NCBI GenBank assembly: GCA_002786065.1
Contig: NHNY01000001.1
Coordinates: 62,001-126,000 of the forward strand
Source: Microcyclospora pomicola
Taxonomy: Eukaryota; Ascomycota; Dothideomycetes; Capnodiales
Direction: 5' to 3'
Length of the DNA: 64,000 bases
Below, piece after piece: positions 11,858 to 23,439 of the stretch (its first letter is position 1; the number at the start of each line of letters is the position of its first letter). The notes beneath the pieces were generated by a model. The model was not told where the DNA came from. It saw nothing but the letters and a program-made list of their open reading frames with translations, and searched no databases. Made by a program: the position numbers and the translations under genes.

Positions 11858-14117
11858 TTACCCCGAATGTATCCATCGTAGAACGTCGCGTCTGCGCCCT
11901 ATGAACTTGCCACGAGAGACTTTGTAGAAAACCTCGCTTTTATGGCTGCTTGTTGTGCCCCTGAATCCCCTTGCCTGACGATCCTCGCACTGCCCCTGAG
12001 CTCTTCACCAAACCTGCCCTCCCTTTTCTGGAATTCCACGATCCATATCTAGCCCCATACCCTTCAGCATCCATCTCTGTAGTCCTGCCGCTGCTGGTTC
12101 AAAATGCCGATTCCGATCCAACACCTCATTCCCTCAATACGAGCGTAGGTAGGCTGTCGAAAGCTTATTGTCTCCAGCGGTTCCCGTGGCTCGCGGTGAG
12201 CTCCTATGACACAGTCGTGAGCAGGAGCTGTCAAGGCAAGCGCACCTGTTATGCAGATCTGAGAAGTAAGTTTGAACCTTCTGTCTCTGGTCTATTGCGC
12301 AAGGAAGCTTTATCGGATCAATCGAACTCGTAAAGACTCTTTTATACCAGTACGGTCTGGTGGAATATCATTCGTGAAAGTGAGGGCGATTCGCGAGAGG
12401 TTGCGCAGGATTCTGTCAGTCGTTGGTAGCTGGAAAGAGGGACAATGTCTCGAAGGAGGCGCGTTCGTTTGTTTGCTAGATGATCATGTGAACTTGAAGC
12501 AATCTTGGTGGGTATCTAACGTGTATCTTTCTCGTTATGACTGAGGTGTGTCTATCACGCAAGCTCCAGCGCGTGTTTGATGGTGCAGTTTCAGGGGGAA
12601 TCGTGAAAGGGAAGCGTCGGTTGCGGTAAAAGCTACAGAAAGCGATCAGTAGGATCTGTGGCAGGCTCTGGAGCTGTTTCAAGTGTGTTTATTCATCGTC
12701 CGGCCTTGTAGGTAGCAATCATGTCTTCCTTTTCATGCTCTGGGCGGTCCACAGCCAATTTGCTCACGGAGCGCCACCCAGCTTCCGAACGCGTCGACGA
12801 TGTCAGGTTATTGCTAGGTGGCGTTGCGGTGTACTCGTGATGAGTATCGAGGGAGCTCTGCCATCAATATCGAATCAGTAAAGGGCGATGGATGTTCTTG
12901 CTGTCTAGAAGTATCGAGCACGTGCGGCAGTGGCGAGCCAAAACAGCCTGTAATCAAGCTACACTGGTTGCACTGAAGCGATCCAGTCGTTTAAACCATG
13001 ACCTTGACATCGCCACCGTTTCTCCTCGACATTCCCTTCAGCATCTACCTAGCCTGACACAGGACACGACTTGTCCGGTCGTCTACCTCCCGTTGTGCGG
13101 AGGACAGCTCTCTCCGAGCCCTCCATCCACCCCCGCGCTGGAAACAGAAACGTACATTTGTATACGACAAGATCACGAGCACGATGGAAGATGTCTTCAA
13201 TCCCACCTACCAAGTCCTACAACACCAACATTCGCTAGAAGACAGTCTTTGAAACGCGGTGCAATTTCACCGGACGTGATAACGCTGCGCAGAATATACC
13301 CTCACATCCGACAGAAACAGTGCAAGCATTGAGCCGATATGAGCACATCCCCAGCGCACGTTGGAGCCAGAAACATAGCGGTCATTGAGAAGTGCGGTTC
13401 TGCCTGAAAACTAGGGCCTTTGGGGTAATGTATTTTTAAAATATCACAAATGCGACCATACCGGCTGCTTTTACCAAGTAGCAGCGTAGCTCACGCGGTC
13501 GAAACCCCATCGAAGAGACGCAGGATTGATGTTGAGAGCGAAGCAGACTATGCGGATATGTCTGATCAGGCAAGCAAAATCGACCAACCGCTCGGAGCAG
13601 GTGGCCCCTGGACCCAAAAGCGGTCTCGAAAGGTTTCGTGAAGGGGGAAAACCGCAACATACAGCTGTTGACAGACAGCCATCACTTCTCAGAAGCTGGA
13701 AAGCCATGAACATTCATCGGCAGATGAGCTGGCCGTTGTAAAGGCAATACCCACTGGCACCGTTCGCCACCCTGTCCAGAGCGGTTTTGTGAGCAACGAG
13801 CCTCAGGAAATTGTTGAATAGCTATTCTCACACTGTAAAGGCGAATGAGGGTAACATTGTAGTAGATCATACTCCGGACTCTCCCTTGTATCATGCTCGA
13901 AAGTGGAAAGACAGGTACTTGTGTGGTCCTGCAACGAGGAGGGAGACGTTCATCTATACGGCTCGATCTTCGGTGACTTTATGGCAAATGGCAATAGCAC
14001 CTCAGCAAATAGTATAAGGCCGGAGATATGCAGGAATACGTCTTATCAAAACAAATGCCAACGATGAAACGCTAGAGGGCAGACAAGTCGCGTCTCGGGG
14101 AACAATCGGTGAAGTTG
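11858..14117. other. Gene-poor stretch
   Basis: About 2.3 kb with no firm gene. A weak two-exon possibility on the plus strand (13450..13632 joined to 13675..13821, 109 aa, basic SKRRRID motif) is described in the findings. The longer ATG frame 12892..13332 has no domain-like character. Confidence 0.45.
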
Positions 14118-14358
14118 TCAAGCTTCAAACATTGGCGCAAAATTAGCCAGGCACTCCTGCTTCACAGTACCCTTGCCGAGCAAGTCGAAATCAGCAGTCT
14201 CTTCGTCATAGGCATCGCGGAAAAGGTACGCGGGATAGCAACTATCTCCGAGAAAAAAAGAAGATGATCACTCATCAGCAAGAGTTACCACAGTTGCTCC
14301 TGAGCATCACAAGAACAGCCAAGATAAAGCTACGCAGACGAGTCAAGGATGCCAGCAT
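14118..14358 (-). CDS. Candidate tiny secreted protein (65 aa)
   Basis: Weak candidate. Exon 1 (14358..14289) and exon 2 (14245..14118) are joined across a 43-nt intron (GTAACT...GAG). The 65-aa product begins with a signal-peptide-like run, MLASLTRLRSFILAVLVML. An acidic body follows, with DSCYPAYLFRDAYDEETADF and a second segment GKGTVKQECLANFAP; cysteines fall at 23, 26 and 55. The exon phase is consistent and the intron has a CTGAT branch-like site. Against it, the intron is very short, the acceptor is the disfavoured GAG, and frames of this length arise by chance. It sits alone in a gene-poor block, as small secreted or effector genes often do. Transcript data would decide. Confidence 0.25.
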
Positions 14359-15101
14359 GAAGGCTTCTTCGAAGAGCTAGAGCTGTTCGAACAATCTCTA
14401 CGGTCGTTGGCAAGGTCAAAGTGTTGTCAATCTAGCCTACATCACGAACTCTATGAGACTGTCAAGATCGCTTGATTGTACATCACGACGATGGCTATAC
14501 CTTGCTCGATAGAGAGAGTAGTGCTAGTCCATCACCTTGTCTTGTGTTCTAGAGGCCAGCTCCTCATATGTTTCGTTAATGCGTGGGAAGACACCACGAC
14601 CGCGATCCGCGCTCTAAATCAGGGGTATCGCTGTATGGAAGCACAGCTCACACGAAGGCATCGTTGGGCAGGTCTCATTTGCTGAAGATTTTGGCGACGT
14701 CGATAATGACAGCATCTTAACCGCTCAAGTGGCAATACAGCCAATCCAGACGATGTAAGTATGACTCGTCAACCCCTATTCGCGCCCACGCGAGCGTGGA
14801 ATCGTTATCATAATCAGCATGCCAGTGTTTCAGTCCCCACAAGATCAACTTGGATAGATCAGAGGTCAAGTCGAGCAGAGCAATTGCAATTATTATGGCA
14901 ATGAGTCCAGCTTCGGCTGATCAAGAACGAAGAGCGAACTCCAAGAATGTATGTGTATTAACGTTGGTAAGAGCTAGAACCTTGTGAAAGACACATTGTT
15001 TGACTTCGGAGGGGGCTCAACCTGATCAGCCTTGAAATCATTCATGGGTTATGCGCATCGTCTTTTCCAGATCCGACGCGCGAAGGCCTGCCTCCTTCCC
15101 C
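14359..15101. other. Gene-poor stretch
   Basis: No supportable gene. Short ATG frames exist (for example from 14491, plus) but none with domain-like character. Confidence 0.45.
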
Positions 15102-15979
15102 TTACTCATGTATCTCCTCTTCCCGCTTCCACTCCTTCCGCGGCTGCTTGTACAGCTCCCAGCATCGATGCGCGATATTCTCCGGACTCAGGTTCTTCGC
15201 GTCCGGACCCACTACTCCTCCCACACTGAGCAGGGCAACGTGGACCTGGGGAAACTTTGCATTCAGCGAGAGCACCAACGCTCGCTGCGCTGACTTGACC
15301 ATCGACAGGCTGACCAGATCCGGCATAGGCTCTTTGTACAGTTGTGTCGTGCTGGTCACGAAAAAGGAAGGTGATTGGTCGTCTGAGCTCTTCTCCAGGA
15401 TGGGAATTGCCTAGATTTGTTGTTCAGTGAATAGCAAAATGCGGTGGATCCGTGCTGGCGCGTACCCATTTTGCCACTTCGTATAATGCCAAGTTGGTCA
15501 ACTAAGATTCTAGTCAGCCGCTATGCTCATATTGCACAGATCAAGATATCTATTCAAGCGTACCCTAAAGTCCTTCTCAATCGCCTCCGTGCTTTCTTCC
15601 AACGGCGGTCCACTGTCCGACACGCCGTCAGTCAGTCCAAACCCACAGACCCAGCGCAGCGCAACCCGAATCCACAAACTCACCCAGCGACCCTCGCAGC
15701 ATTGAACAGCACACATTCCAATCCTCCCCACGGCTCGATCTCTCCCAGCACCGTCCGCAGACGCTCAAAGTCCGTCAGATCGCACGCCCACGTCTTCACC
15801 TGGCAGCTGTAACCGCGTTCCTGGATGGCGTCGAGGACTTTGCCCTGGTCTTCCTTGAGGCGATCGCTGCTCCGCGCCACCAGTGCGATGTGTGTGAAGC
15901 CGCGCACGGCGAACGTGCTGGCTACGCTGACGCCGATGCCTGGTCCGGAGCCGAGGACGAGAAGTGTTTTGCCGGGCAT
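15102..15979 (-). CDS. Short-chain dehydrogenase/reductase-like protein lacking the YxxxK tyrosine
   Basis: Four exons, 15979..15684, 15612..15564, 15501..15466 and 15410..15102 (introns 71, 62, 55 nt), give 229 aa. The N terminus carries a Rossmann nucleotide motif, LVLGSGPGIGVSVAS, followed by ALVARSSDRL and the ACDLTDFE segment. The core NAARVAGG...DFRLTNLALYEVAKW is typical of a fungal SDR group whose glycine motif is GxGPGIG instead of TGxxxGIG. After VTSTTQLYKE the active-site helix reads LVSLSMVKSAQRAL: the lysine is present but the tyrosine four residues before it is Leu. Members of this group usually lack a canonical YxxxK, so this is probably family-wide rather than damage. Ends at HE after 229 aa, slightly short for the fold. 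The redox substrate is unknown. Confidence 0.82.
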
Positions 15980-16703
15980 TGCTGCTTTTGGGGAAGGTGG
16001 TGATTGGGGATGATTGACGCGATTGAGTGATCTATTAGAATAGGATCAATGATATATCGTTAGCATGGCTTGCATGGCGCGTTGATATGAGAAGCATAAT
16101 AATCCGGTGTGGCGACGGATGAGTGAGGTCATAGTGTTTGTGCGCTTTCGTGTTTGCTCCATCATTTCTACTACGACAAACCATCACAGCTCGCTCCGTT
16201 GTTTTTTTACGATAATCCCCAGCAGAAAGTCAAGAGCTGTAGAGCATGGTCGATGAGCGAGCCCGCCATGTATGGTAAGAGAATGGCTGTATAAAAGTGC
16301 GAGAGATTCTGACGTTCAGTGTCCGGAATTGGCTATAGCAGTTGTACGAGCAGATACGAAGGACGACGACTACATGTGTATCGCAGCCTCTCTTCCATCG
16401 CGAATCTGAGCACTGTGTTCGTTGAGCCTCCACACCTTATACATGCCGTATGTAGGGGGCAAATTCACGATAAAAGGCACTACACCCACTCTGATGTATG
16501 CAGTTCTATCAACCATGTCACGTTTCAACATTGTCTCACGGAGTGAAGTGCTACGCGTAACAAACTTGACCTTCGTGTCACCAAGGTGGGAGATAGTCAA
16601 CGAGTTTTAGCAGACAAGACAGACTGAAGGCATGCAGAACTTTTGTATTCATGAGTCTCGCTGTACAGTATGTTCAGCTCGAGCTGTCTACCACGAGCTA
16701 TAG
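15980..16703. other. SDR promoter side / AcuM 3' flank
   Basis: About 720 bp, upstream of the SDR gene and downstream of AcuM, both on the minus strand. Nothing else recognised. Confidence 0.5.
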
Positions 16704-18376
16704 TCATGAGCCCTTGTCTGCGGCGCGAGGTCGTATGGGAAGGAAGTTGCCCACGATCATCGATGGACTAGAAAGCAGTTGTTAGTTGCGTTGCGCATGT
16801 GGTCCTCCCCGGCACGGGAGCTGACTTACATATTGTGTGTGTCTCTCCGGATGGTGAACGAGAAACAACACCTCAATGCCTTCTCCTTGTCCGCCAGCTT
16901 CTTCTCGCGCGTAGGCCGTTCAGTCGTCCCGGCCGCGTCGTCGTTCTGCGGTTTTGACAGGTCTTTGAGGGAGCATGACGTGAGGATCGCTTTTTGGCTC
17001 TGCTCAAACGCGATGGCGCTGAACTTCTCCCAGTAGCTGACCAGGCTGTCCTCCTCCAGGATCTCGTGCAGCGCAAGTCTTCCGTCTCGTAGTCGGTCGG
17101 TTGTGACTCCGATGAGGACCGCCATCTCGTGGTTGCCACGGAATATCTCGCCCGTACGTCGCCAACAGCAGGCAGGAATGGCCATGGAAGCAAAGACGCG
17201 ATCGTATTCCATCAAGCTGCGCTCGAACCACATCTCGACGAGGACCAATTGCATATCGGTAAGAGAGTGCATTGCCTCGCGGAACTTAGGCCGGAAGCGT
17301 TCGAGCTGCTTGAGGATCCGCAATTGAGACTCACGCGTCAAGTGACGCGTCATGTAGGTGTTCAGCCGGGCATAACCTTTGACATAATTGAAGGGCTTGA
17401 GCATGCCCGCATCATACTTGGCTTTCAGCAGCTTGTGGAGACGGTCTTCAGCACTGCTAAGACCAGCAGGATCGGCCGCAGTCATGTAAAACTTGTCGCG
17501 TGCTTTTTCAGAGATGGGAAATGCAGAGCTGGGGCGCGAGATCTCATTCCCGAATTGCGTTTGTGGTGGTGGGCCTTGATTCGGTGGAGGCAGAGACTGT
17601 GAGATATGGCCATGTAGTTGCTGGAGGCTATTTCCCAGATTGACGTTCTTATTCGGGAGCAAGGGATCGCTGAACAAAGTCTGCGCGTCTTCCGCACTGT
17701 ACAGCCCACCTTCATCCAGCAACGAGCTCGAAAGGAAGTCGTTGAGCAGGTTATACTCGTTGGTCACTTCGGACGTATTGAACATGTAGTTGGGGTGCAG
17801 GTGGTGCATGTCCTGGAACTGATTGTGTACCCCATTGTTGTTCCAGTCGAAGTTTTGCGCCATGCCCGCCGATGCGCTGGCCACTGACCCAGGGCGCTGG
17901 ATCGCAGGAGATATCGGCGAGGGCTGTGCAAGCTGAGGACCCCTTGACGACACCGTCTCTGCAGCATTGAAGTCCCCGTTGCTGGACGTGCTCGGCCGTA
18001 TGGTGCCATTGTTCTTGTTGCTGCTCTCCGTCTTGGTCTCTTCTGGCGCCGGCGCGATCTCAGCTACGCCAGCTTCGCTCTTGCTTCTCTTTGGGGGATC
18101 GCGAGGTTCGTCGTGACAGAGATGGCCAATGTCTCTCTTGACACATCGCGTGCATGGTCTTTGCAGGTCGCAAGTCATATGCGATCTGCGACAGTAGACA
18201 CACGCATGATTGACCTTGCGCCGCTTCTTCCTTCCACTCTCTCCGTCCCCGGCGACGGCTTCTGAGTTCTTTCGCTTTGGCGAGACAGGCCCGTTTGATG
18301 GGTTGGCATCTGATTCGATCTTCGTATGCCCATTCTCCAGGCTAGCTTTGCGCGGCTCTGCCGCGATCGTAGTCAT
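16704..18376 (-). CDS. acuM: Zn2Cys6 gluconeogenesis regulator, AcuM/Rds2 type
   Basis: Transcription factor. AcuM with AcuK in Aspergillus, and Rds2 in yeast, activate gluconeogenic and glyoxylate-linked genes on non-fermentable carbon. Exons 18376..16830 and 16767..16704 (62-nt intron) give 536 aa. The binuclear cluster is at Cys59, 62, 69, 75, 78 and 87 (KVNHACVYCRRSHMTCD), preceded by basic KKRRK. Residues 100-330 are low-complexity. The C-terminal half is the family's conserved region: DRLHKLLKAKYDAGMLKPF, then a PAS-like fold (FERSLMEYDRVFASMAIPACCWRR, EIFRGNHEMAVLIGV). The splice restores the diagnostic ending CCFSFTIRRDTHNIPSMIVG followed by NFLPIRPR. The first in-frame ATG is at 18376; upstream codons are open but have no ATG. 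Confidence 0.93.
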
Positions 18377-18852
18377 GATGGCAAGATCGCAAGGTAGATC
18401 GGGATCGTAGCGTCGGCTGCGCTGGAGCAGTATGCGCGCTGGGATGTTGTTACGAGCGAGAAGAGATCCTGGTCCGAAGCACTGCAATCGCCATACTCAT
18501 CCAGTACGACTTCAGGTCAAACAAAATTATGCTGCATGGTACAAAGCAATGTACGCGAGCCGGCATTATTGCGAACGAACTCATGGCCATGGCTCGTGCG
18601 TGCGAATCGCGGGGCCCGACTTCCGAGGCTGTTTTGCTGTGCTTGCTTGTAGAGGTAAGCCAATGGGGATTCCGCCTACTGGTTTCAAGGGTCTGGAACA
18701 TGTCACAACACATGAATGCAATTGAAACCGAGGACATGAAATCGACTGACAACACGCAACGTTGAAGTCCACAGTGCTACTAACTGATCATAAGTCGTGA
18801 TAACACCATTACTCTTCTATTAGGTCGTCTCGGACCCTAGCGCATCCCATCT
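18377..18852. other. AcuM promoter side / OPT 3' flank
   Basis: About 475 bp between two minus-strand genes. No gene or RNA seen. Confidence 0.5.
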
Positions 18853-21487
18853 TTAACAGCTCAAAGCTGGGCAAGCAATCTGTGTGCCGTATGGAACTGG
18901 GCCAGCGATACCAGCAATCTGGAAGATCGCGTTGATGACACCACCAATACCTTCTCCAGCGATGAGTCTACAGATGAACAATTAGTGAATGCTGTTGCGA
19001 GGAATGTTGCTCTTCTGACTTACCCAGCAGCGATCGCATAGCCGTAGATATCGAAGCTCTTGGGGTTCTTTTTCGCCCAAATGTATGATGGAAGCGAACC
19101 CATGACCATGGCGGTACCGTAGACAGTGGACGGGAGCACGAAAGCCAGTCCGATGCACATCATGTTGGGGTGGTAGACACGGTACTTTTCCCATGTGCCG
19201 GTGTATGCGTAGTGGCGAACCACGATCATGAAAGCTCCAAAGACAGCCAAGACGATGGCGAAAATTCCGGAAGAGGTCGGAACCGGGAACGTGCTATCGG
19301 TCATGGCGACGGCGACGGCTCTCCATGCAGCTACGGACGGTGCTTGGAAAGGACAGGTCTCCTGTTCATCCAGGTTGTTGATGCAGGGGTATGCAGTGGA
19401 AAACAGCATGAAAAGTGCCGGTGCCAAAAAGACAGCGACAATTGTGCCGAGACCTTGAGCAAACCATTGCTGCAAAGGGTTGGTCCTGAGGAGGAATCCC
19501 ACCCGGAAGTCGCTTGTCAAGTCGGAAGCTTGGTTCGCACCCATGTTGGCGATGGAGCCGCCCAGCAGGTTCAATCGTTGGGCGCGGGCCAGAGGCCAGT
19601 GTTCGCCCTTGGTGGCGCCACCAAGAATGACTTGAGAAGCCTTCGAGGCTGCAGTGAGGGGTGTGATGTCTGCGCGTCGAAGTTTAGTCAGTAAAGTCTT
19701 GCTGAATAGTCGACCTCCTAGCAAAGCAACTTACCCGTGACACCAGTGCACTGGACAGCAAGGAAGGAGAAGAAGAAAGAGAGGACGATCGACAGTAACG
19801 ACATGCCGACGGGCATGTTGTATTGCACGCCCAGGACAATGCAGGTGGCGATGATAACGACGACAAGCAGAGGGAACCACATCCACCACTTGACCTGCTC
19901 CTCAGGCTTGGCGAAGTCCTGTACTAAGTCTTCTTGGTTCTGTGAGCCATGCTTCTCCAGGTAAGCCGAGTTCTTGCCCATGCTCCGAAGCGCCGTGTTG
20001 AGGCTTGAACAGCAGCCTCGGTGAAGTGCCTTGGTAACGTAGTAAAAGACCTTGTACTGCAGGAACAGCTCAGTGAAGGACACGACGATCATCAGAAGGA
20101 CACCAGGCCAGAGCAGCCAGTAGCGCGGGGAAGGAGTGTCCTTCGTCACAGCGTGGGAGCTCAAGGAGAAAAAGCTGGTTAATGGCGCCCATTCCAGCAT
20201 GCCGTTTGCGGGATCAGCGTATGGCTGGGTGCCGAAAGCTGCATTGTAGTGCACGAGAGTTGGCCCAATGATGCCCCATGCGATGACGGATCCACCGAAG
20301 AAAGACAGGGAGGTGTTCAAACCAACAAGCATCCCGGAGCCGATGAAAGCGGGTGTGAACTCGATGAACCTGCATCATAATCAGTAAGAGAATGCTTGTC
20401 AATCAATGCGACACCGAAGAAGTCTATACATACCATCCCCAAGACTCGACAGCCAATGCGTTGCCTTTGTAGCCAGACCAGATGTAGATCCAAGTCATCG
20501 GGTGCCAGTCCCAAAGGATACCGGTCGCGTATTGCGACACAACACGGAGGACGAGCGCAGCGGAGAATGCAATACTGAGAGCCTTCATCTTCATCTTGGC
20601 GATGGTCTCGCCAGTGAGAGCTCCGTGCATGGCGCGGATTGTCATCGCAGTGGCAGAGGGGGTCGGGAAGATGAGCTTGAGCTCGCGAGCTACGTAGATG
20701 ATGAAGAACTTTCGGACTGGTCATTCGTGGTTAGCAACTTTCACAAGTGCTGCGTACTTGCATTGCCAGACACTACGCGAACTTCTGATACGGGAGGGAT
20801 CGAGCTTACGAGGTGTGCTGAAGGCGAAACCGAAGTATCCACCGACAATGGTCAGTGGCACGATGCGCCAGAAGTCTTCTCGAGGCGTCGCACCAAGCAG
20901 ACCAAGCTGGTACAGCGCAGGGATACCACTGACGAAGACGTTCGACAGGCCTCCGGCGGCGGTCGCTGCAGTCTGAACAATGTTGTTCTCACGTGGACCG
21001 AAGTCTCCTCCGAATGGGATCCAAGACTTCTCCGGAAGGGCGCGGCCCAAAGACTTAAGGACCGAGAAACCGACGATGGCGCCGAACAAGGAAGCTCCAA
21101 AGGTCCAACCGGTCTTGAGACCAAGGTACAGGTTGGATGCGTTGACCAAAGCACCACAGATGCAGCCCACCAGCATCGCTCTGAAGGTCAAGATCCGTCG
21201 TCGCTCATCGGGCAGGTCATCGAACGGCACGAAAGGGTCGATGGTAGGTTCTTCGTGGAACTCTGCTTCCTCAAGCTCGCCAACGTAAACCGTGCCGGCT
21301 TTCTCGTCGATGTCCTTGTCGTCAAAAGACGAGTTGAAGACATTGCGCTTCTCCGTCAACGGCGGGACGCTTGGGTTGATGTTGCCCTGTGGTCGTGTAA
21401 GTCATAATCAACAAGTTGAATGTTATCACAAGAGGTACGAACCATCGGCATCACAGACCGGTCAATGACCTCGGTGACACCCGCCAT
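18853..21487 (-). CDS. OPT-family oligopeptide/metal-chelate transporter
   Basis: Polytopic plasma-membrane or organelle transporter of the OPT superfamily. Six exons, 21487..21443, 21386..20810, 20716..20434, 20369..19735, 19669..19024 and 18967..18853 (introns 56, 93, 64, 65, 56 nt), give 766 aa. The first exon codes only 15 residues. Family marks are SNLYLGLKTGWTFGAS (about 99-114) and GPRENNIVQTAATAAGG (about 145), a glycine-rich helix shared with the YSL-like branch. Later segments include GTQPYADPANGMLEWAPL, WPGVLLMIVVSFTELFLQYK and NLLGGSIANMGANQASDL. The C terminus GIGGVINAIFQIAGIAGPVP is typical. YSL-type members carry metal-nicotianamine or peptide-like cargo; the actual cargo here is unknown. 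All splice phases agree. Confidence 0.92.
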
Positions 21488-23439
21488 GCTGTATGATAGA
21501 TGAAGTTCGAAGAAGTGGGAGCGAGCACAACGTGTCCATGTGGGCAGAACCCACCCTGCTTAAGTACCGTGCCCATCGCTAGGGTTGCGAATGCAACATT
21601 AGATAAGGCGATTCCTCGGAAGCTCATACGAAGGTGTAGTTGCGGTAGAGGTACGATGGCGTGCATACTGTAGTGTGAAGCATGCTACTACTGTGGACCC
21701 TGGCACAACATGCTGATCTTCCTCTTTGGGCACCTCACCCGGCGGCCGAAGCGTCTCGCCAAGCGCCCACGATTGCAACGCTACGAGAGGGAGGGGAATC
21801 TGTTGGTGGCCTTGTCATGCTCCATGCTGCTCCATTCGCGCGCCCCGTTTGTCTGGTCGAGTGTGCCGCAGAGTCCAACACCTGATAGCTGCACGACCGG
21901 AAATCATATTGCCACCCAAAAGCCAATGGGATCTTATCGGTGGCGTTAAGCTAGCTACCTTACCAAGGACCGTACCACCAGGCTCCCCGCGATCAAATCA
22001 TGTCCACCGAAGCGAAGGATGTGGCGAAAGTGCCAATAAAGGCCAAGAAGATCTGCTGGGAGGCGCACAACTACCGCTTCCTCCTCAGCAAAGCCGTCAT
22101 GGCATTGCACGCGATGCTTGAAGCACATCGATCTATCGCGCTCGTGGCTTGTCGCGTGCATGTGTCTGCCAGCGTACAATCTACAATCTGAATGCGAGGA
22201 CTGCTTCCTTCGATCCTCAGGGCTAGAACCTCGCCGCGGGGCCAACTCGAAACTCAGATCGACACCGCTGGCAACAATTGGCGCGCATGTCCGATCCGTC
22301 AGGCAATAGGGTTTCCGTGAATGCACGCGACCTCCGCTGCTGTACGGGCCAGCAGAACGTCCACAGTAGCATCGCGCGGAATGCCTGATAGGTATCTCTT
22401 GGCAGCGCGCGACGCTTGCCTCGATGAAGAAGGAGATGCACCGCGATATACTGGTCCCCAGCTGGAAGAGGCAGGAAACAAGACTACTCTATCGTGGTGT
22501 GGGCACCAAGTCCTGCGCTGCACAAGCGTTGGTGTCGTCGGCGGTGGAAGCGTCAACGTGGCAAGCATGTGTCTCGCGCTGCCCTTCATGCGCTCAGCAT
22601 CGGCTCAAGAAGCATCTTTTGCTTCGAGGGTGGAATCCGACCCCATTGACCATACTGCTAAAGAGCTGTGGAGAGCCTCTCGCCCCTCCATCTCTGCACT
22701 CGGTCACTTTCCTGCTGTTATCAGCGATCAACCTGTCCAGGCTATATCCAACCTACCCCACCATCCACACCTCTCCGACCCATGCCCTGGTCAAATGATG
22801 CATGGTGGCCATGATTCGCCATGATCCCTGGTGTTGCCGGGCCAGATCTTCCGCATCGGTTGATCTAGACAGGAAACACTGATGGGAATGCCATGCTCGG
22901 AGCGGCACATAAGCGCGCACTGAATCCGTCCAGTGAAGATCCTTTCAGTTTTCGAGAGGAAGCACTTCATCATCCTGCATGCAGCATATTGACCAGAGAT
23001 CTCCATCCCGAAGTGACGGATCCAGCACGATACAACACGGACATCCTTTGCATTATACTACATTGACTGATAACAGATTCCCAACCCAGGGTACTGGATC
23101 AGGCTCGACATGTAGGAGGGTCACGTTGAAGTGACAATCTCAACTCAATACTTCCGTCGTTCTGCAGACATGCCGATTCTAGAGATTGCACGTCTTATCT
23201 GCTCAAACCCAGCGCCAGGGTATGGCTGCGGAATTGCGTATATCGTTTCTGTACCCTGCATCCATAAATCCAATTGATACAAGCTATTGTGGACAAGAAT
23301 TTCGTTACATCACACCGCCGCCGTGCGTCTCAAGACAGTCCAATGGAACGCGTTTCATTACGGCATCTATACATCTAGCAATGTGATTAAAGTGACCAAG
23401 AGACATCTAATGTCCAGGAAGTGAAGATATTTCGCGATA
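21488..23439. other. OPT promoter side / acetyl-CoA transporter 3' flank
   Basis: Nearly 2 kb. GATA-type hexamers lie at 21601-21607 (AGATAAG) and 21933-21938 (CTTATC), which could be chance. An ATG frame of 167 codons (22321..22824, plus) overlaps another long open frame and has no domain, so I do not call it a gene. Confidence 0.45.

Noticed and set aside
12892-13332. 146-codon ATG frame
   Set aside because: Low-complexity, no domain, no supporting splice structure.
20406-21407. 333-codon open frame on the plus strand
   Set aside because: Lies antisense to OPT transporter exons whose splicing and motifs are clear; composition shadow.
22321-22824. 167-codon ATG frame
   Set aside because: Overlaps a second long open frame and has no domain-like pattern; probably a low-stop composition effect.
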